Shown here one piece after another: positions 30,434-41,254 of a stretch of 64,000 nt of DNA. The position numbers and the translations under genes are program-made. The DNA lies in assembly GCF_004771275.1 (NCBI RefSeq), contig NZ_RQEV01000003.1:496001-560000 (forward strand). Reading direction: 5' to 3'. The notes under the pieces are model-generated. The model searched no databases. It had not been told where the DNA came from and saw nothing but the letters and a program-made list of their open reading frames with translations. Position 1 is the stretch's first letter. Every line of letters starts with the position of its first letter. This stretch comes from Leptospira fluminis (GTDB lineage: Bacteria; Spirochaetota; Leptospiria; Leptospirales; Leptospiraceae).

Positions 30434-32227
30434 ATGAAAATCATACGCAAATTCGGACCTCTACTCGGTTTGGTTCTTGCCATAACCTTTTTGCAAACCG
30501 TCGTTATTTTGACGTTAAATATCGGATCCGCCACCGCTAAAGAGAAGGAAGTCCTGATCGGAAGTCTACTCATATCCGCGGCCGCGGCTACTCTGTTTTA
30601 TATCGTTTTTTCTCTTATAACCGGAGACACGAGCTTTTCCCAAACGATCGACAGATTAACCGTTCGGGACAGGCAATATCTGAAATACCTTTCCGTTTTG
30701 GATAAATTTAAAAGCGATTTGATCGCCACGAATATTACGGATTCGGTTTGCGAAAAGATACTCAAATTCGTTCCGAATATCGTTCCACAAGCATCCACAA
30801 AGATCTATTTATGGAGAGAAGATTTGGGAACTTTTTCCCCGTTTCCTAAAGACGGGGCAGCGGAACATTTTTATATCTTCGATCCGTTTTTACTCTGGAT
30901 CACCGAACACGATCGTATCTTTCATACTTCGGAATTCGAAACGAATCCGAATCTATCCCAAATTAAAGAACACGCGATCTCTTTTACCCGAAGAACCCGT
31001 GCGGAACTTTTAGTTCCGTTGATATTGAATCGTAGCCTACTCGGTATGATGGTATTGGGAACGAGAGATGTGCGGAGAGAATATAGCAAGGACGAATTGG
31101 ACAAATTGAACGAAGTCCGTTCCGTTTCCGTAATGTCCCTTTCCAATTCCATTTTTTACGAAAGATTGATAGAACTTACCGAGACTTTGGAGGAAAAAGT
31201 CCGGAACCGCACCCGAGAATTGGAAAACGCACAGTCCCAATTGATCATGTCCGAAAAAATGGCGTCTTTAGGAACCATGGTCGCGGGAATCGCTCATGAG
31301 ATCAATACTCCCGCGGGAGTCATCAACGGATCCGCCGACAACCTGGAATCGAACATGAATTATATCGTTAAAAACGTTTTCGACGTGGTTCGCTTCGCAA
31401 GGAATAAGAAACTCCGGAAGTCGTTCGAAATCGCTTTGCTGTATTTGCTCCGGGATCGTAAAAAATCCGCACCGATGGAATCCAAAGACAAATTCCGGGT
31501 GAAAAAGGATATCCGAGAAGAAATGACCGCTCTCGGTATAGAATCCGGACTGGCCAGCGACGTTTCCTCATTCGTGATCGAAAACGACGTTTTGGAAGTG
31601 CGTAAACATATCTTCGAGGTGATCGTTCACGGCGAAAAAAAAGGATATTATATGTTGAAGCACGCGTCGAACACGAATCGAAACATCAAGAATATTCGAT
31701 ATTCCATCCGAAACATCGTAAGAATCGTAAAGGCGCTGAAATATTATTCGCATTTGGACCAAAGCAAATCCTTCATCAGCGCAGACATAGTGGAAGGAAT
31801 CGAGAACACTCTAGTTATTATGCACAACCAACTGAAATACGGAGTGGAAGTCCGGAAAAATTTCGCCTCGATACCGATGGTCGTCTGCAATCCCGACGAA
31901 CTCAATCAGATCTGGACCAATCTGATTCAAAATGCGAACCAAGCGATCCGAGGCCAAGGAGTGATCGAAATCTCGGTCTATCCGAAAGCCGAAAAAGTAT
32001 TTGTCGAAATCCAGGACGACGGCCCCGGGATCGATCCAGGAATTAAGGACAGGATTTGGGATCCGTTCTTTACGACGAAGGACCAGGGTGAAGGTTCAGG
32101 GTTAGGTTTGGGCATCGTGAAAGGAATCGTAGAAAAACATAAAGGTCAGATAACGTTCGAGTCCCGTCCGGGAAAAACCGTCTTTACCGTGGAACTTCCT
32201 CTTCGCCCTCCTGCCGTCTCCGCATAG
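30434..32227 (+). CDS. Membrane-bound hybrid-free sensor histidine kinase
   Basis: The 597-residue kinase has two N-terminal membrane segments (residues 10-30 and 42-65), a GAF-like sensor domain (about 90-245), a coiled linker, and an HK core with the phospho-acceptor H in AHEINTPAG (about residue 287). The N box [10 protein letters not shown] (about 497), G1 DDGPGID and G2 [11 protein letters not shown] are intact. The spacing from H box to N box is about 210 residues, roughly 100 more than usual. The added section is helical and lies between the two helices of the dimerisation domain or just after it. No response regulator is next to it, so it is an orphan kinase. The ATG is at 30434. Confidence 0.9.
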   Translation: MKIIRKFGPLLGLVLAITFLQTVVILTLNIGSATAKEKEVLIGSLLISAAAATLFYIVFSLITGDTSFSQTIDRLTVRDRQYLKYLSVLDKFKSDLIATNITDSVCEKILKFVPNIVPQASTKIYLWREDLGTFSPFPKDGAAEHFYIFDPFLLWITEHDRIFHTSEFETNPNLSQIKEHAISFTRRTRAELLVPLILNRSLLGMMVLGTRDVRREYSKDELDKLNEVRSVSVMSLSNSIFYERLIELTETLEEKVRNRTRELENAQSQLIMSEKMASLGTMVAGIAHEINTPAGVINGSADNLESNMNYIVKNVFDVVRFARNKKLRKSFEIALLYLLRDRKKSAPMESKDKFRVKKDIREEMTALGIESGLASDVSSFVIENDVLEVRKHIFEVIVHGEKKGYYMLKHASNTNRNIKNIRYSIRNIVRIVKALKYYSHLDQSKSFISADIVEGIENTLVIMHNQLKYGVEVRKNFASIPMVVCNPDELNQIWTNLIQNANQAIRGQGVIEISVYPKAEKVFVEIQDDGPGIDPGIKDRIWDPFFTTKDQGEGSGLGLGIVKGIVEKHKGQITFESRPGKTVFTVELPLRPPAVSA

Positions 32228-32252
32228 AAAATAGAAAGAAAGCTCTTTAGAA

Positions 32253-32612
32253 ATGAAATCCCGTCCCGCCTTAAAAAAGAAATCGAAGAAAGAAGAGAAA
32301 AAACCTAGCTTCTACGAAAGCGTCTATTCGATCGCAAAAAAAATTCCCAAAGGAAAAGTGACGAGTTACGGTAGAATCGCAGTCATTCTCGGTCATCCCA
32401 GAGCGGCAAGAGCAGTGGGCTATGCTTTAAACGCGATTCCGAAAAATCGCGAAGGAAAAATCCCGTGGCAAAGAGTGATCAACAGCAAGGGTAGAATTTC
32501 CTTTCGAGGCGATTCCCACCGAGCCATCCTCCAGAGAAAAATCTTAGAGTCGGAAGGAATCAAATTCGACGACAACGAAACCATCGATTGGAAAGCATTC
32601 GGATGGCCGTAG
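32253..32612 (+). CDS. Alkyltransferase-like protein (Atl)
   Basis: The 119-residue protein has the fold of the DNA-binding half of O6-methylguanine methyltransferase. The key helix-turn-helix segments are [30 protein letters not shown] and the catalytic-site position [13 protein letters not shown]. The reactive Cys of the PCHR motif is Trp (PWQR), which defines the Atl class: it recognises alkylated guanine and passes the lesion to nucleotide excision repair. A basic N-terminal leader of about 17 residues is present. The stop lies inside the next gene's leader, and thiD starts 15 bases later. Its family is clear. Confidence 0.88.
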   Translation: MKSRPALKKKSKKEEKKPSFYESVYSIAKKIPKGKVTSYGRIAVILGHPRAARAVGYALNAIPKNREGKIPWQRVINSKGRISFRGDSHRAILQRKILESEGIKFDDNETIDWKAFGWP

Positions 32613-32626
32613 AACCGGAGGAAACT

Positions 32627-33442
32627 GTGGTAAAAAGCCGACCTGTGGCGTTGACGATCGCCGGTTCGGATTCCGGAGGAGGGGCAGGAATCCAAGCGGA
32701 TCTCAAGTCCTTCCTGAGCACGGGGAGTTTCGGAACTTCCGCGATAACTTGTCTCACCGCTCAAAATCCGGAAGGAGTTTCGGGAATTTTGGAAATCGAT
32801 CCTGATTTTCTGGAAAAACAGATCCGTGCTGTTTTTTCGTATTTTTCCGTAGGAGCGGTAAAAACCGGGATGCTCCTGTCGAAAGAGATCGTTTCGCGAG
32901 TAGCACTTCTCCTTCGGGAATTCCGAAAGGAGGGTCGGGCATTTCGATTTGTACTGGATCCCGTAATGGTTGCCACAAGCGGAGCGGGTTTGTTACGCGA
33001 AGATGCCGTCGATTCCCTAATAAGTGAATTGCTTCCCTTGGCCGATCTGGTCACACCGAATCTGGACGAGGGAAGGATTTTAGGGATAGGAAATATCCAG
33101 AATAGTACGGAAATCGGGCCGGCGGCGGAAGCTTTGTCCGATAAGTTAAAAACGAATGTGCTCTTAAAAGGAGGTCATCTACAGAACGCGGAATTAGCTG
33201 TGGACGCTTTGGCGATTTCCGGCCGACCGGCAATCATCTACTCCAAGCCGTTTATCAGGAATTTTTATCCGCATGGAACGGGATGCACGTATTCTTCCGC
33301 CATCGCTTCCTACTTGGCGCAAGGAAACTCTCTCGAAGCTTCCGTTTCCAAAGGAAAGGATTTTTTGCACTCTACGATCGTAGAGGCGTATTCGATCGGA
33401 AGATCCAAAACGTTAAACCACTTTCCGAAAGAGTATCGTTAA
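32627..33442 (+). CDS. thiD: Hydroxymethylpyrimidine/phosphomethylpyrimidine kinase
   Basis: The 271-residue kinase phosphorylates hydroxymethylpyrimidine and its monophosphate in thiamine synthesis. The N-terminal [18 protein letters not shown] (about residue 13), the [13 protein letters not shown] segment (about residue 115), LTPNLDEG-like VTPNLDEG and the C-terminal [18 protein letters not shown] anion-hole motif are all present. An open frame extends 13 residues upstream (to 32588), but a GTG at 32627 follows GGAGG at the right distance and gives [16 protein letters not shown], as expected. It overlaps nothing, standing 15 bases after atl. No other thi gene or TPP riboswitch is near. Confidence 0.9.
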   Translation: MVKSRPVALTIAGSDSGGGAGIQADLKSFLSTGSFGTSAITCLTAQNPEGVSGILEIDPDFLEKQIRAVFSYFSVGAVKTGMLLSKEIVSRVALLLREFRKEGRAFRFVLDPVMVATSGAGLLREDAVDSLISELLPLADLVTPNLDEGRILGIGNIQNSTEIGPAAEALSDKLKTNVLLKGGHLQNAELAVDALAISGRPAIIYSKPFIRNFYPHGTGCTYSSAIASYLAQGNSLEASVSKGKDFLHSTIVEAYSIGRSKTLNHFPKEYR

Positions 33443-33453
33443 GTCGGCTCCTG

Positions 33454-35268
33454 TTATTTCTTCGAGGATAGGAATCGTTTCGATTCTTCCTCCAAGATCT
33501 CCATAGGTAAAGAACCTTTTCCCAACACAAATTCGTGAAAAGCATTTATGTCGAAGCGCTCACCGGTTTTATTTTTCCAATCCTCACGCAATTTCAAAAA
33601 GGAAATCATTCCTATCTTATAGGCGCAGGCTTGTCCGGGATATACGATATAACGTTCGATTTCCGCCGTGACGTCTTTCGGCGGTAATCCGGTATTCTTA
33701 CTCATATACTCGATTGCCTGCTCCCGAGTCCATCTTTTACGATGGATCCCCGTATCGACCACGAGCCTGACCGCTCTAAACAATTCGGCTTGCAACCTTC
33801 CCAAATCCGAATAAGGATCTTCCTTAAAAAATTCGTAATCTTTAGCCAATCGCTCCGCATACAAAGCCCAGCCTTCCACAAAGGCGGTAAAATGAGTGGT
33901 TCGTAAAATTCGAGGTGCATCGGTCAATTCCTGGGCCCAAGCGATCTGTAAATGATGTCCCGGAACCGCTTCGTGATAGGTGAGAGTTCGCAGGCCGAAT
34001 TTGGGAATTTCCTTCAAGTCCCGTAAATTCGCATAGAAGACTCCCGGACGTTTTCCGTCCAAACTAGGTTCCTCGTAATATGCACCGGGGGCGCCGGCTT
34101 CCTTAAAAGCGGGAATCCTACGAACTTCCACCTTTGCCTTGGGCCATCTAGGAAAAAGTTCCTTAGATTTTCGAATCGAATCGGTTAATATTTCGGAATA
34201 AGAGACCAAGATCATCTCTCTTCCCTGATCCGAATCGGGAAAAAGAAATTCCGGTCTGGAACGCAACTCTTTCAAAGCAGAGGGAATGTCCCCTCTTTTA
34301 AAACCCAGGGAAGTCAATATCTCCTTCATTTCCGTTTGAATCCGTCCGACTTCGGAAAGTCCCAAAGAGTGTATTTCTTCCGGTGCGAGGGACGTGGTAG
34401 TGTGATATTTCAAAACGTGCGCATAATACTCGTCTCCGTCCGGCAGTTTCCAGACTCCCGCTTTCTTATCCGAAAGTTTGATTTGGGTTCTTAGAAATTC
34501 CTCCAGGCTTTCGTATGCCGGATAGATGTTCTTTCGAATCTCGTTTTCGGCTTCGGTCAGATATTTCTTTTTATCGGGGCCTTCTTCGGATGAAATCTTA
34601 TTCAGTTTATTTAAAAAATTCGAATATAATATATTTTCTTTCGGATCGGATTTTTTAAAATTCCCGATTTCATACAATACCCTCTCAAGCACGAAAGTAG
34701 GCGGAACGATACCTTTAGCCTGTCTGAGTTTTAAACCGCGCATACATTGGCTCAATTTCGCCGGTATCCCTTTCAATCTGTCGATGTACGCTTCCGCGTC
34801 CTGGAAATTGTCTACCGTATGTACGGAAGCGAGAAAAGTCGGAATCTGGTTCTGAATGCCGAACAGTTGGTTTACCGGATAATCATAATATACGAAAGCT
34901 TCCCCTTTTGTCGCCAAATCGAGGCTCCATTCCAAAGATCGAAAATACACTCTCTCCTCTTCCGACAACCCTGCGACGTCGTAACTGCGAAGGACCGCCA
35001 ACTGTCTCTTTTTCCTATCGGCGATTTCTACCTCCCGCTCCGGAGAGGAGTCGGTCCATTTCGAATTATGGGAATGGATTCCCCAGGAGTCCAAAATCCT
35101 CAATGAAGAAAGGGTTTCCGGATCATCGAGTACGTTTTCCCAAAATATCTTTTCATAAAATAAGGAGAGTGTCAGGGGTCTGAAATATGCGGTATGCAAA
35201 ACCAAACCTGCCGCACCAAGTAAAACGACGATCCCGATAAGGAATAGGGACGATAGGATTTTTTTCAT
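33454..35268 (-). CDS. DUF885 family protein (metallopeptidase-like)
   Basis: The 604-residue protein has an N-terminal signal or membrane anchor (residues 5-25). The DUF885 signature HEAVPGHHLQ is at about residue 440 (TLTYHEAVPGHHLQIAWAQEL); its HExxxGHH arrangement provides two zinc histidines and a glutamate as in M32/M3-type gluzincins. A later motif EGWALYAERL supplies the third ligand. The family is annotated as putative peptidases, and the specificity is unknown. Its likely site is the periplasm or outer membrane. The stop is 11 bases from the convergent thiD stop. The ATG at 35268 gives MKKILSSLFLIG. Confidence 0.85.
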   Translation of the reverse strand: MKKILSSLFLIGIVVLLGAAGLVLHTAYFRPLTLSLFYEKIFWENVLDDPETLSSLRILDSWGIHSHNSKWTDSSPEREVEIADRKKRQLAVLRSYDVAGLSEEERVYFRSLEWSLDLATKGEAFVYYDYPVNQLFGIQNQIPTFLASVHTVDNFQDAEAYIDRLKGIPAKLSQCMRGLKLRQAKGIVPPTFVLERVLYEIGNFKKSDPKENILYSNFLNKLNKISSEEGPDKKKYLTEAENEIRKNIYPAYESLEEFLRTQIKLSDKKAGVWKLPDGDEYYAHVLKYHTTTSLAPEEIHSLGLSEVGRIQTEMKEILTSLGFKRGDIPSALKELRSRPEFLFPDSDQGREMILVSYSEILTDSIRKSKELFPRWPKAKVEVRRIPAFKEAGAPGAYYEEPSLDGKRPGVFYANLRDLKEIPKFGLRTLTYHEAVPGHHLQIAWAQELTDAPRILRTTHFTAFVEGWALYAERLAKDYEFFKEDPYSDLGRLQAELFRAVRLVVDTGIHRKRWTREQAIEYMSKNTGLPPKDVTAEIERYIVYPGQACAYKIGMISFLKLREDWKNKTGERFDINAFHEFVLGKGSLPMEILEEESKRFLSSKK

Positions 35269-35305
35269 CTTCAGACTCTCTTAGGAAACGGACCGAATTT
35301 TATTC

Positions 35306-35851
35306 TTAGAATAGGGGAAATAGAATTTTAATCAAAAAGATCAGAATCGCGGTCCAGATCGCCGACGAGGACAACGAAAACGGAATTGGGTTGGGCCAAT
35401 CCACCAACGGAACGCACACGAAGAGGAACATTCCCGCATAGGAGAGAGCCGGCGAGCGGTCAAAGAGTTTCTTCTGCCATTCGAAAAAACCCTGTCTAAA
35501 ATCCTTCGCTTCTCCTCTCGCTTTATGTAGAAAAATCCATTCCGATATATAACCGAAGATACAGAACAAAATTCCGAAAAACGAAAAAACGATCAGCCAA
35601 GTCTTGTCCGCAAAGCGGACGCCGGAAAAATACAGAACCAAAGGAAGTCCGGGAGAGAGCAAGGCGGAAAAAGGATAGAGCAAAAATCTTCGGAAGAATT
35701 TACTTTCCGAAAAATATTTCAACACGGGCACTCTTCCCGCAATCTGATACGCTCCGCAAAAAACACAACGTTCGGATTCCGCCGGAATAAGGGAACCGCA
35801 GTTGCGGCAAGAGATTTGCTTCTTTCCTTCCTCGATTCCCGATGTCACCAT
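35306..35851 (-). CDS. Zinc-ribbon membrane protein of unknown function
   Basis: The 181-residue protein begins with a zinc ribbon (CRNC and CVFC, residues 15-32), then four or five membrane segments (about residues 55-80, 85-110, 135-155, 160-180). I do not recognise a named family; proteins with such a ribbon followed by membrane helices are usually of unknown role. It lies 7 bases after the VKOR-DsbA gene and probably shares its transcript. The start ATG at 35851 follows AAGGCG. Nothing catalytic is visible. Confidence 0.7.
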   Translation of the reverse strand: MVTSGIEEGKKQISCRNCGSLIPAESERCVFCGAYQIAGRVPVLKYFSESKFFRRFLLYPFSALLSPGLPLVLYFSGVRFADKTWLIVFSFFGILFCIFGYISEWIFLHKARGEAKDFRQGFFEWQKKLFDRSPALSYAGMFLFVCVPLVDWPNPIPFSLSSSAIWTAILIFLIKILFPLF

Positions 35852-35858
35852 AATCGCC

Positions 35859-37067
35859 TTAAACTTTCTTCATCAGCTTATTGATCAATTCCCTTAGGAA
35901 TTGTTCGTCAGGCGTACCGCTGCGTATCGCTTTGTTGTTAATGTAGAGACTCGGCGTGCTGCGTATATTCAACTTTTCCGCTTCGTCCACTTCCTTGGAA
36001 ATCTGCTGCCTAACGGACGGAGAAGATAAGCAGGATCGAAAGGAATTCATATTGAGTCCGCTAGATTCCGCCAACTTTAAAACGGTGGCAGGAGTATGCA
36101 TGACTCCCAACTCGGTATCCTTATAAAGGCCTGCATAGACGACGGAAAATTTATTCTGCTTATCCGCACAAATCGCGGCGGAGGCGGCGACGCAAGAGCT
36201 TGCTTCGGGAGAGGACCTTTGGACGAGACGATTGCAATTTCCGTCCAAAGGAAAGTTCTTATAAACCACTTTTACGATTCCTTCATAATCCCTTAAGATT
36301 CCCCTGAGAATATGGGAGGTATGCATGCAATGTCCGCAATTAAAGTCCGCGAATTTCACGATCGTAATGGGGGCCTTCGGATCCCCCTCGACAGAAGATC
36401 CGACGATATCGATCGGAGTGATCGGAGCCGCGTCATAATCCGCAAGAGCACGAGAGACTTGAGATGCACCGGAGTGTTCCCCCGCAGTCAAAGAAGAAGT
36501 GGTGATTTTCCCGAAAACCTGGCCGACCAAAAGGAAAGCTAAGATCGCGATTGCGAAATTAAGAAAATCCTTAGATACGACAGGCAGAATCTTTGTAGGC
36601 GATTTTTCTTTGATTTCCTGGAACCGAGAATACGTAAGTGCCAAAAGAGCTAAAGTGACCACATAAGTGGCTGCACAAAGTCCGCAGATCGCCTTAATAA
36701 CGAATACGGAGACCAGAAGTAAGGCGAGATCGACTACCGCTCCTAAAGCGATCATGTAAAATGCGAATCGAAGATAGTCCGTTTCGGAATTTTTATCTCT
36801 TTCCGACCAAACGAATAGAAATCCGAGAAAACCGTAGAACGCAAAACCGAACAATGCAATCGGAACATCTCCGAAGAAAGGAATATTACGAATTGCGGAA
36901 AAACTACTTTCCGACACTTTGTCGCAGGACCCCGTTTCGCTCAGAGCGTTACAGAGAGCTTGGGCCGCTCCGTCTCCTCCGAAGAACTTTTGGATCAAAA
37001 AAAAGGAAAGTATGAGACCGATTCCGGCGATACCCGCCAGAACATAATTGGATTGGAATTTTTTCAT
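35859..37067 (-). CDS. Vitamin K epoxide reductase fused to a DsbA-like domain
   Basis: The 402-residue protein has an N-terminal four-helix VKOR domain (residues 1-190) with the loop cysteines in ALCNALSETGSCDKV and the active-site CGLC in IKAICGLCAATYVV (about residue 132). A periplasmic thioredoxin-like domain (residues 220-402) follows, with CGHC in FADFNCGHCMHTSH (about residue 241) and the cis-proline segment IRSTPSLYIN. VKOR takes electrons from the Trx domain and passes them to quinone, so this protein makes disulfides in exported proteins in one polypeptide. Such fusions occur in several bacteria. The start is ATG at 37067 (MKKFQSNYVLAG). Confidence 0.9.
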   Translation of the reverse strand: MKKFQSNYVLAGIAGIGLILSFFLIQKFFGGDGAAQALCNALSETGSCDKVSESSFSAIRNIPFFGDVPIALFGFAFYGFLGFLFVWSERDKNSETDYLRFAFYMIALGAVVDLALLLVSVFVIKAICGLCAATYVVTLALLALTYSRFQEIKEKSPTKILPVVSKDFLNFAIAILAFLLVGQVFGKITTSSLTAGEHSGASQVSRALADYDAAPITPIDIVGSSVEGDPKAPITIVKFADFNCGHCMHTSHILRGILRDYEGIVKVVYKNFPLDGNCNRLVQRSSPEASSCVAASAAICADKQNKFSVVYAGLYKDTELGVMHTPATVLKLAESSGLNMNSFRSCLSSPSVRQQISKEVDEAEKLNIRSTPSLYINNKAIRSGTPDEQFLRELINKLMKKV

Positions 37068-37159
37068 CCGGTTTTCCCCCGTTTAGAATTTACCTTAATA
37101 CCGACGATAAATGCGGAAGGAAAGAAAAATATCTGGAAAGGAAGCCGAGAGATTCCGAG

Positions 37160-37894
37160 TTAATCTTCTCCGAGCGAGGAAATCGCTTCCGCTAGATCGA
37201 TACGACCCTCGTACAAGGCCTTTCCGGTGATTACTCCGAATACCGGCGTAGGAGTACCTAAGGCGGATAGAGCCATGATGTCCTTTAAGGAGGATATCCC
37301 GCCGGATGCGATGACTTGGAATCGGAACTTATTCAAGATTTCACGATATGCATCTAAATTCGGGCCTGCCAAAGTTCCATCTTGGGCGATGTCCGTGAAT
37401 ATGATAGAACGTATTCCTGTCCGCTCGATCCGTTCCAAAAGATCCATATAGCGAATACCGGAATCTTCTTCCCAGCCGGTTATCTTTACGATTCCGTCGC
37501 GAGCATCGACCGCTACCACTACCCGTTCTTTTCCGTACTTTTCCAGAGCAAAATCCAATAAACCAGGATCCTTAACGGCAGCGGTTCCCAAAATGAATCT
37601 GTCTATTCCGATGGAATCGTAATATGCCAGTTTTTCCTTATCCCGAATCCCGCCTCCTAATTGGATTTTAAGTTTCGTGGATTTCCGGATTTTAGAAATG
37701 GATTCCTCATTGATTCCCGCACTACCCCGCGCTCCGTTCAAATCCACCAAATGAATAATGGATGCTCCGTTTTTTTCGAATCCTTCCGCAAGTTTCCACG
37801 GCTCCGTAGAGTATACGGTTTTATCTTCGTACTTCCCTTTAAAAAGTCGAACGGCGCAATTATCCAGTAAGTCGATAGCAGGTATTAAGATCAT
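37160..37894 (-). CDS. hisA: ProFAR isomerase HisA
   Basis: HisA opens the ribose of ProFAR in histidine synthesis. The protein is 244 residues if read from the ATG at 37894 ([20 protein letters not shown]), which is the normal start. The frame extends 42 residues further up, but that region overlaps hisH and is not family-like. The catalytic aspartates are in the N-terminal LIPAIDLL and in [15 protein letters not shown] near residue 175, together with the phosphate-binding ASGGISSL. The start ATG overlaps the hisH stop as ATGA, showing tight coupling. hisF is not next to it. Confidence 0.95.
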   Translation of the reverse strand: MILIPAIDLLDNCAVRLFKGKYEDKTVYSTEPWKLAEGFEKNGASIIHLVDLNGARGSAGINEESISKIRKSTKLKIQLGGGIRDKEKLAYYDSIGIDRFILGTAAVKDPGLLDFALEKYGKERVVVAVDARDGIVKITGWEEDSGIRYMDLLERIERTGIRSIIFTDIAQDGTLAGPNLDAYREILNKFRFQVIASGGISSLKDIMALSALGTPTPVFGVITGKALYEGRIDLAEAISSLGED

Positions 37895-38523
37895 AATGAT
37901 TTTATAAAATTCTCCAGAATTTTTAAGCCGAAGGAATGTGATTTTTCCGGATGGAATTGGGTCCCGAATATATTCCCCTTTTCCACCACTGCGGGGAATT
38001 TTTCCCCGTAATATTGGCAAAGACCCGTGATGGCCTTACCTTCCACTTCCACCGATCGGTAGGAATGTATGAAGTAAAAGAAGGACTCGTCGGGAATATC
38101 CCTAAGAAGTATACTTTCCTTCTGTCTTCTTTTGAAAAGTTGATTCCAACCTATATGAGGGACCTTAAAATTTTTTCCCCGAAATTTACGGATCTTTCCT
38201 TTTAAATACCCCAAGCCTTCCACGGTCGCGGATTTGCTCGAAGATAAGGTTTCATCGGAATCTTCGAACAGAATCTGAAAACCGATACAAATCCCGAATA
38301 AGGGTTTTCCCGACTCCACATGTTGGTCGACGATATTTTTGAGGCCGAATTCCCGAAGATTGGACATGGCTTTATCGAAATGTCCATCCCCGGGAAGTAT
38401 GAGCGCGGAGCAATTCCGGATCACCTCCGGATCTTTTGTGTAACTATAATCTTTCGTGTAAAGAGAAACCGCTTTCAGGCAGGAATGGATATTTCCCATT
38501 CCGTAATCTAGGACTGCGATCAC
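37891..38523 (-). CDS. hisH: Imidazole glycerol phosphate synthase subunit HisH
   Basis: The 210-residue glutaminase subunit makes ammonia from glutamine for HisF, forming imidazole glycerol phosphate. The nucleophile Cys is in [16 protein letters not shown] (about residue 81), the DYGMGN start is normal, and the His-Glu pair is in [14 protein letters not shown] (about residue 190). The length is standard. It overlaps hisB by 4 bases at its start and hisA by 4 bases at its end (ATGA in both cases). The partner HisF gene is not in this window. Confidence 0.95.
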   Translation of the reverse strand: MIAVLDYGMGNIHSCLKAVSLYTKDYSYTKDPEVIRNCSALILPGDGHFDKAMSNLREFGLKNIVDQHVESGKPLFGICIGFQILFEDSDETLSSSKSATVEGLGYLKGKIRKFRGKNFKVPHIGWNQLFKRRQKESILLRDIPDESFFYFIHSYRSVEVEGKAITGLCQYYGEKFPAVVEKGNIFGTQFHPEKSHSFGLKILENFIKSL

Positions 38524-39101
38524 TCCAACACTCCCTTAGTGGACGGAATAGAACCTGCCGATTGGGGGTCGATTTCCATGGCCATCCTAAGAGCTTTTCC
38601 GAAACCTTTAAATATGGATTCGTGAATGTGATGGCGGTTTTCGCCATAATGCACGTTTACGTGTAGATTCATTTTGGCATTCAACGCGAATTTCTGTAGA
38701 AATTCCAGAGAAAGTTCGGCGTCATAAATTCCGAATTTTCCGATTAGTTCCGGCCCGGAATATTTAAAGAAAAACCTTCCCCCTAGATCCACGGCAACGG
38801 TCGTAAGTACCTCATCCATCGGAAGAGTAAAATGGCCGTACCTACGAATGCCGCTTTTATCCCCCAATAATTTGTGCAGAGTAGCTCCCATGAGGATGGC
38901 CGTGTCTTCCACGCTATGATGGCAGTCGATTTCTATGTCTCCTCGTAGCCAAAGGTCTAAATCCATCAAGCTGTGTTTGGATACGTGAGAAAGCATGTGG
39001 TCGAAAAAAGGAATTTGCGTATCGAACTTATATTTTCCGCTCCCTCTCGGGTTCAGACTCAGCTTGATCTCGGTTTCGGTTGTTTTCCTCTCTTCTTTCA
39101 T
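38520..39101 (-). CDS. hisB: Imidazoleglycerol-phosphate dehydratase
   Basis: This 193-residue enzyme removes water from imidazole glycerol phosphate, a manganese-dependent step of histidine synthesis. Two HHxxE-type motifs mark the metal sites: CHHSVEDTA (about residue 61) and [11 protein letters not shown] (about residue 160). Others are [14 protein letters not shown] and [19 protein letters not shown]. It is the single-domain form, without the HisN phosphatase. The ATG at 39101 follows GGAAGGT. It is the first gene of the hisB-hisH-hisA group on this strand. Confidence 0.95.
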   Translation of the reverse strand: MKEERKTTETEIKLSLNPRGSGKYKFDTQIPFFDHMLSHVSKHSLMDLDLWLRGDIEIDCHHSVEDTAILMGATLHKLLGDKSGIRRYGHFTLPMDEVLTTVAVDLGGRFFFKYSGPELIGKFGIYDAELSLEFLQKFALNAKMNLHVNVHYGENRHHIHESIFKGFGKALRMAMEIDPQSAGSIPSTKGVLE

Positions 39102-39217
39102 ACCTTCCTAACCCTACTTTCCTCTCGATTATCGTGTCAATGAATTCCAAAAATAAGCTGACGGAAAGACGCGATTTCGAAAATTATCCTCATCAGGGAA
39201 TTTCATCCCTCTAAAAA

Positions 39218-39299
<82 letters not shown>

Positions 39300-39608
39300 A
39301 AATTCCATCGAACAAAAATCTAGGAACTCGAACGGTCGGGCCGGAACGTGAAAATAACTCCCCTTAGGGATCGCATCTTTTCGCAATCGAAGTACCGGAA
39401 GCACTGCGACCGATGTTATGTGCCGTAGAACCAAATTTGTCGGAACGACTACGGTAAAACGGGCGCCTCTTCTCTTTACGAAAAATTCCATCCATCGTAT
39501 CCAGGGCTTATGTAAACCGTTTGCGCGAATTCTCCTTGACTCTTTCCTATTTTAAGGCGAAAAATATTTCCGCTTTTTGAGCGTTAAGAAGAAAAGCGGA
39601 GATGATAT
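39300..39608. other. Gap of about 300 bases with no gene
   Basis: The only long frame here crosses the tRNA on the opposite strand and is not credible. A 6-bp inverted repeat (CCGTAG/CTACGG at 39423 and 39449) is weak. A TTGACT near 39536 could be a -35 element for the acyl-CoA ligase gene, but I find no matching -10 at the usual distance. GGAG stands just before the next start. Confidence 0.5.
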
Positions 39609-41222
39609 ATGCGATCAACGATGATGGATTATCCATTAGTCCTACCTTCGATATTACGACGTGCCAAAGAAGTCCATCCTCATAAGGAAATCGTCACCAA
39701 ATGGCACGACAATTCCGTTCAACGCTATACATACGGGGATTTTTACAAAAGAACGATTCGCTTAATGAATGCATTACGCAATTCCGGTGTTCGACCCGGC
39801 GACGCGGTTGCAACGTTCTGTTTGAATCATTCCGCGCATTTAGAATTGTATTTCGCGATCCCGAGCATCAAAGCGGTGCTGCATACGATCAACGTCAGAC
39901 TATTTCCCGAACAGTTGACGTACATCATTAACGAAGCGAAAGATAAATTCATCTTTGTAGACAAATCCCTTACTCCCGCTCTGGAGAAAATACTCCCTGA
40001 AATCAAAGGAGTCGAAAAATTCGTCATCATAGACGATAAAGAAAATTGTGAAGCGGCTTCCCTACCGAACACGATCACGTACGAGGAGTTCTTATCTAAA
40101 GGAGACGACACGGAACGCTTCGAAGTCATAGACGAATTGGAAGCGGCAGGAATCTGCTATACCTCCGGTACTACCGGCAATCCGAAGGGCGTCATTTATT
40201 CCCATCGTTCCACATATCTGCATTGCATGGCGGTTTGCATGGGTGATGGATTAGGATTAAGTGAGAAGGAGGTCGTTCTTCCCGTTGTTCCCATGTTCCA
40301 CGTAAATTCCTGGGGAATTCCTTTCGCTTCCGTGATGTCCGGTTGCAAGCTAGTGTTTCCGGGAAAGCATCTTTTGGGAGCGGGGTTGGCGGAATTGCTG
40401 GAAGCGGAAGAAGTCACGATCACGGCGGGGGTTCCTACGGTCTGGAACGTTCTCTACCAACATCTTAAGAAGAATTCCTATAAGTTAAAATTACATACCA
40501 TGGTCGTCGGAGGTTCGGCCGCTCCCAGAGGTTTGATCGAAGGATTCGAAAAGGACTTCGGTATCGAAATTTTACACGCTTGGGGGATGACGGAAACCTC
40601 ACCGATCGGAACCGTTTCCCATCTCAGAAGTTTTATGAAGGATTGGAGCGATGAAAAACGGTTCGCTTACCGGGCAAAACAGGGAGTGCCGGTTACGGGA
40701 GTCGAAATTCGTGCCGTGGATGACGACGGCGTAGACGTCCCGAAAGACGGAAAAACCCCCGGAGAGCTGCTCGTTAGAGGACCTTGGATAACGGGCTCTT
40801 ATCGCGAGGGCGTATCCAAAGAATCATTTACGCCCGACGGTTGGTTTAGAACGGGAGACGTAGTCGTTCTGGACGAATACGGTTACATGCAAATTACGGA
40901 TAGAAAAAAGGATCTGATCAAAACAAGAGGCGAATGGATCTCCAGTGTAGACATGGAGAATTTAGTCATGGCGGATCCGGATATTTTGGAAGCCGCAGTA
41001 GTAGGAAGAAAAGACTCCGTCCGGGAAGAAGCACCGGTGATTTTCGTAGTTCCGGTAGAAGGCAAGAAAATAGACGCTAAAAGAGTACATGACCATCTTA
41101 AGAGTAATTTCGCTCACTGGCAACTTCCGAAATTAGAGGATATCCGCACCGTTACGGCGATTCCGAAAACGAGCGTAGGAAAATTCGATAAGAAAAATCT
41201 AAGAAAGCTTTTAGAAGAATAG
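39609..41222 (+). CDS. Long-chain acyl-CoA ligase (AMP-forming)
   Basis: The 537-residue enzyme belongs to the ANL superfamily. The P-loop core [17 protein letters not shown] is at about residue 186, the A5 motif GMTETSP at about residue 326, and the A8 hinge with GWFRTGDVV at about residue 412 and [15 protein letters not shown] at about residue 432. The A10 lysine is in [11 protein letters not shown] near the end. Such enzymes activate a fatty acid to acyl-AMP and then to acyl-CoA; chain length is not readable. Leptospira uses long-chain fatty acids as its main carbon source, so this fits general physiology. The ATG at 39609 follows GGAG. An exporter follows 32 bases later. Confidence 0.92.
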   Translation: MRSTMMDYPLVLPSILRRAKEVHPHKEIVTKWHDNSVQRYTYGDFYKRTIRLMNALRNSGVRPGDAVATFCLNHSAHLELYFAIPSIKAVLHTINVRLFPEQLTYIINEAKDKFIFVDKSLTPALEKILPEIKGVEKFVIIDDKENCEAASLPNTITYEEFLSKGDDTERFEVIDELEAAGICYTSGTTGNPKGVIYSHRSTYLHCMAVCMGDGLGLSEKEVVLPVVPMFHVNSWGIPFASVMSGCKLVFPGKHLLGAGLAELLEAEEVTITAGVPTVWNVLYQHLKKNSYKLKLHTMVVGGSAAPRGLIEGFEKDFGIEILHAWGMTETSPIGTVSHLRSFMKDWSDEKRFAYRAKQGVPVTGVEIRAVDDDGVDVPKDGKTPGELLVRGPWITGSYREGVSKESFTPDGWFRTGDVVVLDEYGYMQITDRKKDLIKTRGEWISSVDMENLVMADPDILEAAVVGRKDSVREEAPVIFVVPVEGKKIDAKRVHDHLKSNFAHWQLPKLEDIRTVTAIPKTSVGKFDKKNLRKLLEE

Positions 41223-41254
41223 ACTGGAAAAGGCACGTATCACAATCTAGATAC

